Shown here one piece after another: positions 52,164 to 59,763 of a DNA stretch of 64,000 bases. Both the position numbers and the translations under genes were made by a program. The stretch is from Labrys sp. KNU-23 (lineage in GTDB: Bacteria; Pseudomonadota; Alphaproteobacteria; Rhizobiales; Labraceae). The stretch is taken from NCBI RefSeq assembly GCF_008330945.1, contig NZ_CP043489.1, forward strand, positions 2,863,501 to 2,927,500. Direction: 5' to 3'. Each line of letters begins with the position of its first letter. Position 1 is the stretch's first letter. The notes under the pieces are model-generated. The model searched no databases. It was not told the DNA's origin and saw only the letters and a list, made by a program, of their open reading frames with translations.

Positions 52164-52907
52164 GTGCTGCTGACGATGTGGCGAGCGCTTTTTGTCGCGC
52201 TCACCCTTTGTCTCGGCATGATCGCGCTGTCGCGGGCGGAGGACGGGCCGTTGCGCCCGGATGCCGCCCGGTTCGAAGCGGCCTTCAAGCCAGGTGCGGC
52301 TGCCACGGTCGAGGGCACATCGGTGCCGCTCGACAGCCGCGTCCTCGGCGAGGTCACGGTATCCTCGGGGCAGATCGTCGCCTGCGATCCCTTCGTCTTC
52401 ATCGAGGCCAAGCCCTTCATTCGCACGGTGCCGAAAGGGCGCTTTCCCGTGCGCATCGCGGTGATGCGTTCGAAGCGTTTCGGCGATCGCGTTGCCTTTG
52501 CGCGCCTCGAATTCTCGCAAGCGCCGGTCGTGCGCTGGGAACGGGCCTTGGTGCCGGGCCAGGATCCGGCCAAGCTTGGCAAGGATGAATATTACGGCTT
52601 TCCGGTCGATGCCGGCACCGGTGCCTTTCTCGATCCTGCCGTTGGCAAGGACATCGCAGCCTTGTCGACCGATCAGGCGCAGGCCATCTATGACGACTGG
52701 ATCCGGCAGGGCGAAGGCTACGGCAAGGAGCATGGCCTGCCCTATTCCCTCCCGGTCACGCGAGGCCCGCATGCCCTGGTGCTGTTCTCGAGCGGCTGGG
52801 GCGATGGAGCCTATCCATCCTGGTTCGGCCTGGCGGCGGATGGCAGCGTGGCGATGCTGCTGACCGATCTGCGCGTGGTGGACGACCGACGGCAGCGGCC
52901 AGAATAA
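52164..52907 (+). CDS. DUF4241 domain protein, exported
   Basis: About 247 residues. A short signal sequence (ALFVALTLCLGMIALSRA) is followed by a DUF4241 domain, recognised by YYGFPVDAGTGAFLDPAVGK, a central VLFSSGWGDGAYPSWFGLAA and VAMLLTDLRVV. The function of this domain is unknown. The frame starts with GTG 52164, two bases after the acs stop; ATG 52176 is an alternative. It is probably cotranscribed with acs. Confidence 0.8.
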   Translation: MLLTMWRALFVALTLCLGMIALSRAEDGPLRPDAARFEAAFKPGAAATVEGTSVPLDSRVLGEVTVSSGQIVACDPFVFIEAKPFIRTVPKGRFPVRIAVMRSKRFGDRVAFARLEFSQAPVVRWERALVPGQDPAKLGKDEYYGFPVDAGTGAFLDPAVGKDIAALSTDQAQAIYDDWIRQGEGYGKEHGLPYSLPVTRGPHALVLFSSGWGDGAYPSWFGLAADGSVAMLLTDLRVVDDRRQRPE

Positions 52908-53033
52908 CGCCTGCCTCCCGGATCGCGCCAATTTTCGTCGCTTGCGGACTTTTGCCTTTCACAACAAGCGTCTAAACAGGAGGGATCGGCCTTCCTCTTA
53001 TTCCTGCCTCCACCAGAGGCGGGCCAGCTTGTC

Positions 53034-54830
53034 ATGTTCCATCAGCGTTTTTCCCGCCAGGCTCTCAACCTCGCCTTCGACCGGATCATCCCTGGCTGGA
53101 TGCGCCTGCTGGTGCGACGCAGCGAGAGCGGCATGGTCGCACTCGCGGCCGTGGTGGGGGCGCTGGCCGGCGTGGCGGTTTATGCCGTCGCCGCCACCGC
53201 CCAGCTGGCTCATGAGCTCTTCTTCGGCCTGCAATCGGAGGAGCGCCTGAGCGGGACCCTCGGCCTGCCGGTGATCCTGGCCGTCTCCATGCCGCTGATC
53301 GGTGGCCTCCTGCTCGGCCTGTTCAACCTGGTTCTGGCGCGGACCCGCTCGCCCCGCCCGGTCGACCCGATCGAGGCCAATGCCCTGCATGGCGGGCGCC
53401 TGTCGCTCACCGGCAGCATCATCGTGGTAATCCAGACCTGGATCTCCAACGCCTTCGGTGCCTCGGTGGGGCTCGAAGCCGCCTATTCGCAGATCGGTTC
53501 CGGCATCGCCTCACGGCTCGGCCTCGGCTTTCATCTGCGCCGCGCGGACCTGCGCCTGCTGGTGGGCTGCGGTTCGGCCGGGGCCATCGCCGGTGCCTTC
53601 AGCGCACCGCTGACCGGCGCCTTCTATGCCTTCGAGATCATTATCGGCACCTACGCCGTCTCGCATCTGGCGCCCGTCGCCGCCGCGGCCATTGCCGGCA
53701 CCATCGTCACCCATCTGCTCGGGATCGATTCCTACGCCTTCGTCATCGATGTCGGCTACAAGCCGCAGGCCTCGTCCTTCGTGGCCCTGGTCGGCCTCGG
53801 CCTGCTCAGCGCCGCCGTCGCCATCCTGGTGATGCTGGGCGTCGCCATGACCGAGAAGGGCTTCCGTCGCCTGCCCCTGCCGATCTGGCTGATGCCGGGG
53901 CTGGGCGGCCTGATGGTTGGTGGACTTGCCTTGATCACGCCGCAGGTGCTGTCGTCAGGGCATGGTGCGCTGGTGAAGATGCTCGCCGGCGGCGAGCTGC
54001 CGATGCTGATGCTGGGCGGGCTGATCCTGCTGAAGGGGCTCGCCTCCTCCATCTCGCTCGGCTCGGGCTTTCGCGGGGGCCTATTCTTCGCCTCGCTCTT
54101 CCTCGGCGCGTTGGTCGGCCAGTTCTATCTCGGCGGCATCCATCTCTTCTCCCTGGATACGGGGCTGACGCCCCACGCGGCGGCGCTGACCGGCATGGCG
54201 GCGCTGGCCGCCTCCGTGATGGGCGGCCCGCTGACCATGAGCTTCCTGGTGCTGGAGATGACGGGTGATTTCCAGCTCACCGCCGCCGTGCTGCTGGCGG
54301 TGATCATCGCCAGCATCACCGTGCGCGAGACCTTCGGCTACTCCTTCGCGACCTGGCGCTTCCATCTGCGCGGCGAGGCGATCCGCAGCGCCCACGACAT
54401 CGGCTGGGCCCGCGATCTCACCGTCGGCCGGGTGATGCGCAAGCCCGCGCCGACGGTGGACAAGGACGCCTCCCTGGTAGTCTTCCGCAACGCCCATCCG
54501 CTCGGCACAACGCATTACATCGTGGCCGTCGACACCCTCACCAATCGCTATGCCGGGCTGATCCGGGTCGCCGATGCCTATCAGGTCAGCCCCGAGATCC
54601 AGGATGGCGCCAATCCCGTCGGTAGCCTGGCGCTCTATCGCGACGAGGTGCTGACGGCGGGGATGACGCTGAAGGAGGCGACCGAGCGCATGGAAGGCTG
54701 CGAGGCCGAGGCGCTGGCGGTGGTCGACGAGGCCGGCCATGTCATCGGCCTGCTGTCGGAAGCCCATGCCCTGCGCCGCTATGCCGAAGCCGCCGACCGC
54801 GCCCGCCGCGATCTGGCGGGCGGGGTTTAG
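53034..54830 (+). CDS. ClC family chloride channel/transporter with C-terminal CBS domains
   Basis: A 598-residue ClC protein. Ion-path segments are NAFGASVGLEAAYSQIGSGI (in place of GREGP), GSAGAIAGAFSAPLTGAFYA with FEIIIG, and SSISLGSGFRGGLFFASLF. Ten or more membrane helices (about 35-435) are followed by paired CBS motifs (about 465-590, VGRVMRKPAPTVDKDASLVV and LVVFRNAHPLGTTHYIVAV). In the first motif the gating Glu position appears as V-G-L-E-A, so a Glu is present. Channel or H+/Cl- exchange mode cannot be told. It converges on a hydrolase gene. Confidence 0.92.
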   Translation: MFHQRFSRQALNLAFDRIIPGWMRLLVRRSESGMVALAAVVGALAGVAVYAVAATAQLAHELFFGLQSEERLSGTLGLPVILAVSMPLIGGLLLGLFNLVLARTRSPRPVDPIEANALHGGRLSLTGSIIVVIQTWISNAFGASVGLEAAYSQIGSGIASRLGLGFHLRRADLRLLVGCGSAGAIAGAFSAPLTGAFYAFEIIIGTYAVSHLAPVAAAAIAGTIVTHLLGIDSYAFVIDVGYKPQASSFVALVGLGLLSAAVAILVMLGVAMTEKGFRRLPLPIWLMPGLGGLMVGGLALITPQVLSSGHGALVKMLAGGELPMLMLGGLILLKGLASSISLGSGFRGGLFFASLFLGALVGQFYLGGIHLFSLDTGLTPHAAALTGMAALAASVMGGPLTMSFLVLEMTGDFQLTAAVLLAVIIASITVRETFGYSFATWRFHLRGEAIRSAHDIGWARDLTVGRVMRKPAPTVDKDASLVVFRNAHPLGTTHYIVAVDTLTNRYAGLIRVADAYQVSPEIQDGANPVGSLALYRDEVLTAGMTLKEATERMEGCEAEALAVVDEAGHVIGLLSEAHALRRYAEAADRARRDLAGGV

Positions 54831-54842
54831 GCGCTACAGCCC

Positions 54843-55883
54843 CTACCGCGAGGGCTGCACCCGGGCCAGGAAGGCGAGGATCTCGTCGGCGATCTGGCGG
54901 TGCAGGGCCGTTCGGTCGCGCGTGCCGCCGTCCCGGCAGACGAAGCTCTCGCCCGGGGCGATCTTCTCGATGGCGGCGGCCGCATTCGGCAGGCAGAGCT
55001 GCATGAAGCTGAAATGGGTGGCATCGGGGATGGGCAGGTAGCGGGTGGTCGCCTGCGGCAGGGCACCGACGAGGTAATCGGAGTCCTGCTTCAGGGCCGC
55101 GATGCCGGGAACAGGCGTTCCCGCCGCGAGCACGAGCACGGGTATCCTGACAGCCGCCAGGCTTTGCGGCGTGAAGCCGAGCGCGGGTCCGAGATCGAGC
55201 GAGACGACGGCGCCGATCCTGGCGTCGCGGAGATCGGCTCCCAGCCTGGCGGGATCGGTTCCGCCGTCGCGCAATCCGAGAGCCGCGAGTGCTTCGCAAA
55301 GGGGTGCGGGCGAGCAAATCGCGGGAAGGCGGCTTGCGTCATAGCGCCCGCCGGCCAGCGCCATCACCGTCCAGCCGCCGAGGGAATGGCCGATGGCGGC
55401 GATGCGGCCCGCCTCGATGGGGCCGGCGAGGCCGGGATTGGCGCTGACGGCATCGAGAACCCTGCTGAGATCATGGGGGCGTTCCCACAGGCGGACGGCC
55501 TGTTCCGGCCGCTTGTCGGCGGTGGTCGTGCCCGGATGGTCCGGCGCCGCCACGACATAGCCCTGCCCGGCGAGTTCACCGGCCAGCCAGTTCAGGTTTC
55601 GCCAATTGCCGCCGAAACCATGGGACAGCAGGACAAGCGGGTGACTGCCGGCCGCGGGTTGGGCGTTCTCCACGACCTCGACACCTGGGAAGCTGCCGTC
55701 CCGCCCGCCGATTGGGGTCAAGGGCCTGGAGGTGCCGGCCGGATACCAGAGGCGGGTCTGGAGCGGCCGTTCGCCCGACGGGTCGGGGATGCTGATCTGC
55801 TTGGAGCCGATTGGCTCGCCGGCCAAGGCGGCATGGCCTGCCAGGCAGGCGGCGAGGGCGAAAAGGACAGCGAAACGGCGCAT
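54843..55883 (-). CDS. Exported alpha/beta hydrolase (dienelactone hydrolase/PAF-acetylhydrolase-like)
   Basis: A 346-residue serine hydrolase. The signal peptide is residues 1-21 (RFAVLFALAACLAGHAALA). The oxyanion region is PLVLLSHGFGGNWRNL, the nucleophile elbow is AAIGHSLGGWTVMAL, and a catalytic Asp/His pair lies near SLDLGPAL and IPDATHFSFMQL. A conserved LWYPAGTSRPLTP N-terminal segment is seen in this group. The ATG at 55883 has GGAGAG upstream. It acts in the periplasm or outside on an ester substrate that is not identified. Confidence 0.87.
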   Translation of the reverse strand: MRRFAVLFALAACLAGHAALAGEPIGSKQISIPDPSGERPLQTRLWYPAGTSRPLTPIGGRDGSFPGVEVVENAQPAAGSHPLVLLSHGFGGNWRNLNWLAGELAGQGYVVAAPDHPGTTTADKRPEQAVRLWERPHDLSRVLDAVSANPGLAGPIEAGRIAAIGHSLGGWTVMALAGGRYDASRLPAICSPAPLCEALAALGLRDGGTDPARLGADLRDARIGAVVSLDLGPALGFTPQSLAAVRIPVLVLAAGTPVPGIAALKQDSDYLVGALPQATTRYLPIPDATHFSFMQLCLPNAAAAIEKIAPGESFVCRDGGTRDRTALHRQIADEILAFLARVQPSR

Positions 55884-55936
55884 GAAACTCTCCAGGGATG
55901 GGACTGATGCCAATTTGCGGAAAGGCCGGCCCGTCT

Positions 55937-56014
55937 TTGCGAGCGGAGCGAAGCAATCCAGGGGTTCGCAAGCCTGGAGTTCGGGGCTTCTGGATTGCTT
56001 CGCTCCGCTCGCAA
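55937..56014. repeat. Inverted repeat element upstream of the hydrolase gene
   Basis: Perfect 24-bp arms (55937-55960 and 55991-56014) around a 30-nt centre. The arms carry GCGAGCGGAGCGAAGCAATC, a palindromic repeat seen widely in alphaproteobacterial intergenic DNA. It lies between the divergent hydrolase and GntR genes. Confidence 0.8.
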
Positions 56015-56182
56015 TGACGTTCGTTGGGTCGAGCCCAATGGGACTTGTTAGAGCGCCCCTTTTTTGCTGCGCCGCGGCCTGATCGAGCGACCTGGAACAT
56101 TATTGAGGTCGTGCCAGAAGGCGATGAGGGACCGCCGCTATCGGTGCGGATGCTCTTGACGCTATTCGTAGGAGTATCTAGG

Positions 56183-56202
56183 ATATCTGATATATCAGAT
56201 AT
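56183..56202. promoter_or_regulatory. 20-bp perfect palindrome, operator of the GntR-kdu operon
   Basis: ATATCTGATATATCAGATAT is self-complementary over all 20 bases and ends 9 bp before the GntR start codon. It sits where it would block the promoter or early transcription. It is the natural autoregulatory site for the FCD-type GntR protein. No second copy is seen before kduI or kdgT, so one site would control the whole operon. Confidence 0.75.
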
Positions 56203-56211
56203 GGTGATGCG

Positions 56212-56973
56212 ATGAGCGCCTTTGCCACTTTCCAGGATCGTACCGGCGGGCGGCCGCTTGCGGCGCAGCCCGGCATGACGACATCGGCGCTCGTGCATCG
56301 GGCATTGCGGGACGAGATCGTCTCCATGATCAGGTTGCCTGGCGAGAAGATCGCCGAGGCGGAGGTCGCCGCGGCCCATTCGGTCAGCCGCACGCCGGTC
56401 CGCGAGGCGCTGCTGCGCCTGGCCGACGAAGGGTTGGTCGAAATCGCAGCCCGGTCCGCCACGCGCGTGGCCCTCATTCCGGCCGCCATCCTGCCCGATG
56501 CGATCTTCGTGCGTTCGGCCGTCGAGCACGCCACGGCGCGTGCCGCCGCCCACCAAGCCCGGGGCAGCAGCGTTACCCTGCTGCGCGGCCTCATCGAGCG
56601 CCAGCGCGAGAGCCTCGGGGCCGGCGACACCAACGGTTTTCACGAGGCGGATGAAGCCTTCCACGCCGCCCTCGCCATGGCGGCGGGCCGGCCGGGCGCC
56701 TGGGAGATGGTTCAGCAGGTCAAGACCCAGCTCGACCGTTACCGCCGCCTGACCCTGCCGGAAGCCGGGCGCATGCTGCGCGTCGTCGACGAGCACGGCG
56801 CCATCGTCGACGCCATCGAGGCCCACGATGCCGAGAAGGCCGGCCTTGCCATGGACCACCATCTCGACGGCCTGCGCCGGAGCCTGGCTTCCATCCGCGA
56901 TCACAACCCGGACTATTTCTCAGGGGATGCCGCCGGCATCTCCGCCGCCTTCGAGACGCTGCTGTTCCGCTAA
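56212..56973 (+). CDS. GntR family (FCD/FadR subclass) transcriptional regulator
   Basis: A 253-residue regulator. The N-terminal winged helix (about 25-90, LRDEIVSMIRLPGEKIAEAE and HSVSRTPVREALLRLADEGL) is followed by an all-helical FCD domain (about 105-235). Metal-site residues are visible in FHEADEAFHAALAMAAG (D, H) and EAHDAEKAGLAMDHHL (His). FCD GntR proteins sense carboxylic acids and sugar acids. Given kduI, kduD and kdgT downstream, the effector is likely a uronate or 2-keto-3-deoxygluconate intermediate. kduI starts 35 bp after its stop codon. Confidence 0.92.
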   Translation: MSAFATFQDRTGGRPLAAQPGMTTSALVHRALRDEIVSMIRLPGEKIAEAEVAAAHSVSRTPVREALLRLADEGLVEIAARSATRVALIPAAILPDAIFVRSAVEHATARAAAHQARGSSVTLLRGLIERQRESLGAGDTNGFHEADEAFHAALAMAAGRPGAWEMVQQVKTQLDRYRRLTLPEAGRMLRVVDEHGAIVDAIEAHDAEKAGLAMDHHLDGLRRSLASIRDHNPDYFSGDAAGISAAFETLLFR

Positions 56974-57008
56974 AGCGTTTTGCGATTTAGACAATCCAGA
57001 AAGTCTTC

Positions 57009-57854
57009 ATGTCCCATCAATCCCTCGAAATTCGCCACGCCAGCCACCCCGAGGCCGCCAAGGGCCTGGATACGCAGGGCCTGCGCCGCGAATTCCTGAT
57101 CCCCGACCTGTTCGCCGCCGACCGCATCAAGCTGGTCTATTCCCATGTCGAGCGCATGATCATCGGTGGCGCCTGTCCGGTCGACGCGCCCCTTGCCTTG
57201 CAGACGCCGAAGGAGGTCGGGCAGTCGAGCTTCCTGGCGCGGCGCGAGCTCGGCATCATCAATATCGGTGGGCCGGGCATCGTGCGCGTCGACGGCGAGG
57301 CCCATGACATCGGTACGCGCGAGGCCCTCTATGTCGGCATGGGCGCCGGCGAGGTGGTGTTCGAAGCCCGGGGAGGCGCCGCACCGCCGCGCTTCTACCT
57401 GCTCTCCGCGCCCGCCCATCGCAGCTATCCGACGCGCCGGATCGATGCCTCGGTCGGGCGGATCCTGGAGCTCGGCGACAAGAGCACCGCGAATGAGCGC
57501 AGCATCCACCAGATGCTGATCCCGGGCGCGGTCGATTCCTGCCAGCTCGTCTTCGGCATGACCACGCTGGCGCCGGGCTCGGTGTGGAACACCATGCCCT
57601 GCCACACCCATGACCGGCGCAATGAGGTCTATCTCTATTTCGACCTCGCGCCCGAGGCGCGCATCTTCCATTTCATGGGCGAACCGCAGGAGACCCGTCA
57701 CCTGCTGGTGGGCGAGGGCGACGCGGTGATCTCGCCGCCCTGGTCGATCCATTCCGGCGTCGGCACCGGCGCCTATACCTTCATCTGGGCCATGGCCGGC
57801 GACAACCAGGACTATGCCGACATGGACATGGTCGCGACGGCGGATCTGCGATGA
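57009..57854 (+). CDS. kduI: 5-dehydro-4-deoxy-D-glucuronate isomerase
   Basis: A 281-residue double-cupin isomerase converting 4-deoxy-L-threo-5-hexosulose uronate to 2,5-diketo-3-deoxygluconate. Family motifs are REFLIPDLFAADRIKLVYSH, DRIKLVYSHVERMIIGGACP and YVGMGAGEV. The Zn ligands lie in MPCHTHDRRNEVYLYFD (two His and Glu) and PPWSIHSGVGTGAY (His). Length matches family (about 278). Its stop overlaps the kduD ATG (ATGA). This step handles unsaturated uronates from pectin, alginate-like or glycosaminoglycan breakdown. Confidence 0.95.
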   Translation: MSHQSLEIRHASHPEAAKGLDTQGLRREFLIPDLFAADRIKLVYSHVERMIIGGACPVDAPLALQTPKEVGQSSFLARRELGIINIGGPGIVRVDGEAHDIGTREALYVGMGAGEVVFEARGGAAPPRFYLLSAPAHRSYPTRRIDASVGRILELGDKSTANERSIHQMLIPGAVDSCQLVFGMTTLAPGSVWNTMPCHTHDRRNEVYLYFDLAPEARIFHFMGEPQETRHLLVGEGDAVISPPWSIHSGVGTGAYTFIWAMAGDNQDYADMDMVATADLR

Positions 57855-58636
57855 GTCCGGCCACGATGAACACGGCTTTCGCCAATCCTTTCGATCTCAC
57901 CGGCAAGGTCGCGATGGTGACGGGATCGCGCGCCGGGCTCGGGCAGGCCATCGCCGTTGCCCTCTCGCAGGCCGGCGCCTGCATCGTCGGGGTCGACCGC
58001 GGCCCCGCCGACGAAACCCGTGCGGCGATCGAGGCGCAGGGCGGCATCTTCCTGCCTGTGACCGCCGATCTCGCGACCACTGCGGGCCTGCCCGCCATCG
58101 TCCAGGCCGCGCTCGATCGTTTCGGCGCCCTCGATATCCTGGTCAACAATGCCGGCATCATCCGTCGCGCCGACGCCCTCGACTTCACCGAAGAGGATTG
58201 GGACGCCGTCGTCGACGTGAATCTCAAATCGGCCTTCTTCCTGGCCCAAGCGGCGGCCCGCGTCATGCTTGCGGGCGGACGCGGCGGCAAGATCATCAAC
58301 ATCGCCTCGATGCTGTCCTTCCAGGGGGGTATCCGCGTCGCCTCCTACACCTCGGCCAAGAGCGGGCTGATGGGGCTGACCAAGCTGCTCGCCTGCGAAT
58401 GGGCCGCCAAAGGCATCAACGTCAACGCCATCGCCCCCGGCTACATGGCGACCAACAACACCGCGCCCCTGCGGGCCGATGCCGAGCGCAACGCCCAGAT
58501 CCTGGCGCGCATTCCGGCCGGGCGCTGGGGCGCGCCCGCCGATCTCGGCGGCGCGGCCATCTTCCTGGCCTCGGAAGCCTCCGCCTATGTCCATGGCATC
58601 ACCATCCCGGTGGATGGCGGCTGGCTGGCACGCTGA
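57851..58636 (+). CDS. kduD: 2-deoxy-D-gluconate 3-dehydrogenase / 2,5-diketo-3-deoxygluconate reductase
   Basis: A 261-residue classical SDR. The cofactor loop is VTGSRAGLGQAIAVALSQAG, with the NNAG motif in DILVNNAGIIRRADAL. Catalytic Ser and YxxxK are in NIASMLSFQGGIRVASYTSA (Tyr) with the following Lys, and a C-terminal VDGGWLAR completes it. It reduces the KduI product to 2-keto-3-deoxygluconate. The operon position right after kduI supports the name. ATG 57851 overlaps the kduI stop. Confidence 0.93.
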   Translation: MSPATMNTAFANPFDLTGKVAMVTGSRAGLGQAIAVALSQAGACIVGVDRGPADETRAAIEAQGGIFLPVTADLATTAGLPAIVQAALDRFGALDILVNNAGIIRRADALDFTEEDWDAVVDVNLKSAFFLAQAAARVMLAGGRGGKIINIASMLSFQGGIRVASYTSAKSGLMGLTKLLACEWAAKGINVNAIAPGYMATNNTAPLRADAERNAQILARIPAGRWGAPADLGGAAIFLASEASAYVHGITIPVDGGWLAR

Positions 58637-58646
58637 GGTGCGTCGT

Positions 58647-58664
58647 CCGGGCCCCCGGGCCCGG
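58647..58664 (+). terminator. GC-rich hairpin between kduD and kdgT
   Basis: CCGGGCCC (58647-58654), a CC loop and GGGCCCGG (58657-58664) form an 8-bp stem followed by CTTTCT. It begins 11 bp after the kduD stop and could partly terminate or stabilise the upstream message, lowering kdgT expression relative to kduID. Confidence 0.5.
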
Positions 58665-58745
58665 CTTTCTAGAAAAACAAGGGCGGTCTTCCGGCACCTC
58701 TCCGGGCTGGAAGGCACAGCCACAATGAACATTGGGAGGCAGTCC

Positions 58746-59744
58746 ATGAAGATATTGAAGGTGATCGATAGGATTCCCGGCGGGCTGATGCTGGTGCCCC
58801 TGCTGCTCGGCGCTTTGTGCAAGACCTTTTCACCGGGGGCCGGCAGCTATCTGGGTTCGTTCACCAACGGCCTGATCACGGGTACCGTGCCGATCCTCGC
58901 CGTCTGGTTCTTCTGCATGGGCGCCACCATCGACCTGAGGGCGACCGGCGTGGTGCTGCGCAAATCGGGCACGCTCCTGGTCACCAAGATCATCGTGGCC
59001 TGGGTCGCCACCATGGTGGCGACGCGCTTCATCCCCGACGGCGGCATCACCTCCGGCCTGTTCGCGGGCCTGTCGGTGCTGGCGATCACTGCCTCGATGG
59101 ACATGACCAATGGCGGTCTCTACGCCGCGGTGATGCAGCAATACGGCACCAAGGAAGAGGCTGGCGCCTTCGTGCTGATGTCGGTCGAGTCGGGGCCCCT
59201 GGTCAGCATGCTGATCCTCGGCGCATCCGGCGTGGCCGTGTTCGAGCCGCGCCTGTTCGTCGGCGCGGTGCTGCCTTTCCTGATCGGCTTCGCCCTCGGC
59301 AATCTCGACCGGGACCTGCGCGAGTTGTTCGGGCGCTGCGTCCACCCGCTGATCCCGTTCTTCGGCTTCGCCCTCGGCAACGGCATCGATCTCAAGGTCA
59401 TTGCGCAGAGCGGCCTTGCCGGCGTGCTGCTCGGCCTCGTGGTGATCGTGATCACCGGCATTCCCCTGATGCTGGCCGACCGGTTCATCGGCGGCGGCAA
59501 CGGCACGGCCGGGCTGGCGGCCTCCAGTACGGCGGGAGCGGCGATCGCCAACCCGACGCTGATCGGCGAGATGATCCCGAGCTTCAAGCCGGTGGTGCCG
59601 GCGGCCACCGCCCTGGTGGCCACGGCCTGCCTGGTGACGGCGATCCTGGTGCCGATCCTGACGGCTGTGTGGGCCAAACGGGTCGGCAGGGTAGCGGCTC
59701 CGCAAGCGGAAGCCGTGCCCCGGCATGGTGTCGAGCCGATCTAG
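58746..59744 (+). CDS. kdgT: 2-keto-3-deoxygluconate permease
   Basis: A 332-residue KdgT-family transporter with about 10 hydrophobic segments. Diagnostic stretches are IDRIPGGLMLVPLLLGALCK, FFCMGATIDLRATGVVLRKS, LSVLAITASMDMTNGGLYAA and LAASSTAGAAIANPTLIGEM. It imports 2-keto-3-deoxygluconate by proton symport. ATG 58746 is chosen because GGGAGG lies 6 bp upstream; another ATG at 58725 is in frame. The kinase (KdgK) and aldolase (Eda) genes needed to finish the pathway are not in the window. Confidence 0.94.
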   Translation: MKILKVIDRIPGGLMLVPLLLGALCKTFSPGAGSYLGSFTNGLITGTVPILAVWFFCMGATIDLRATGVVLRKSGTLLVTKIIVAWVATMVATRFIPDGGITSGLFAGLSVLAITASMDMTNGGLYAAVMQQYGTKEEAGAFVLMSVESGPLVSMLILGASGVAVFEPRLFVGAVLPFLIGFALGNLDRDLRELFGRCVHPLIPFFGFALGNGIDLKVIAQSGLAGVLLGLVVIVITGIPLMLADRFIGGGNGTAGLAASSTAGAAIANPTLIGEMIPSFKPVVPAATALVATACLVTAILVPILTAVWAKRVGRVAAPQAEAVPRHGVEPI

Positions 59745-59763
59745 CTCGGCTCCCTGTTCGGCT

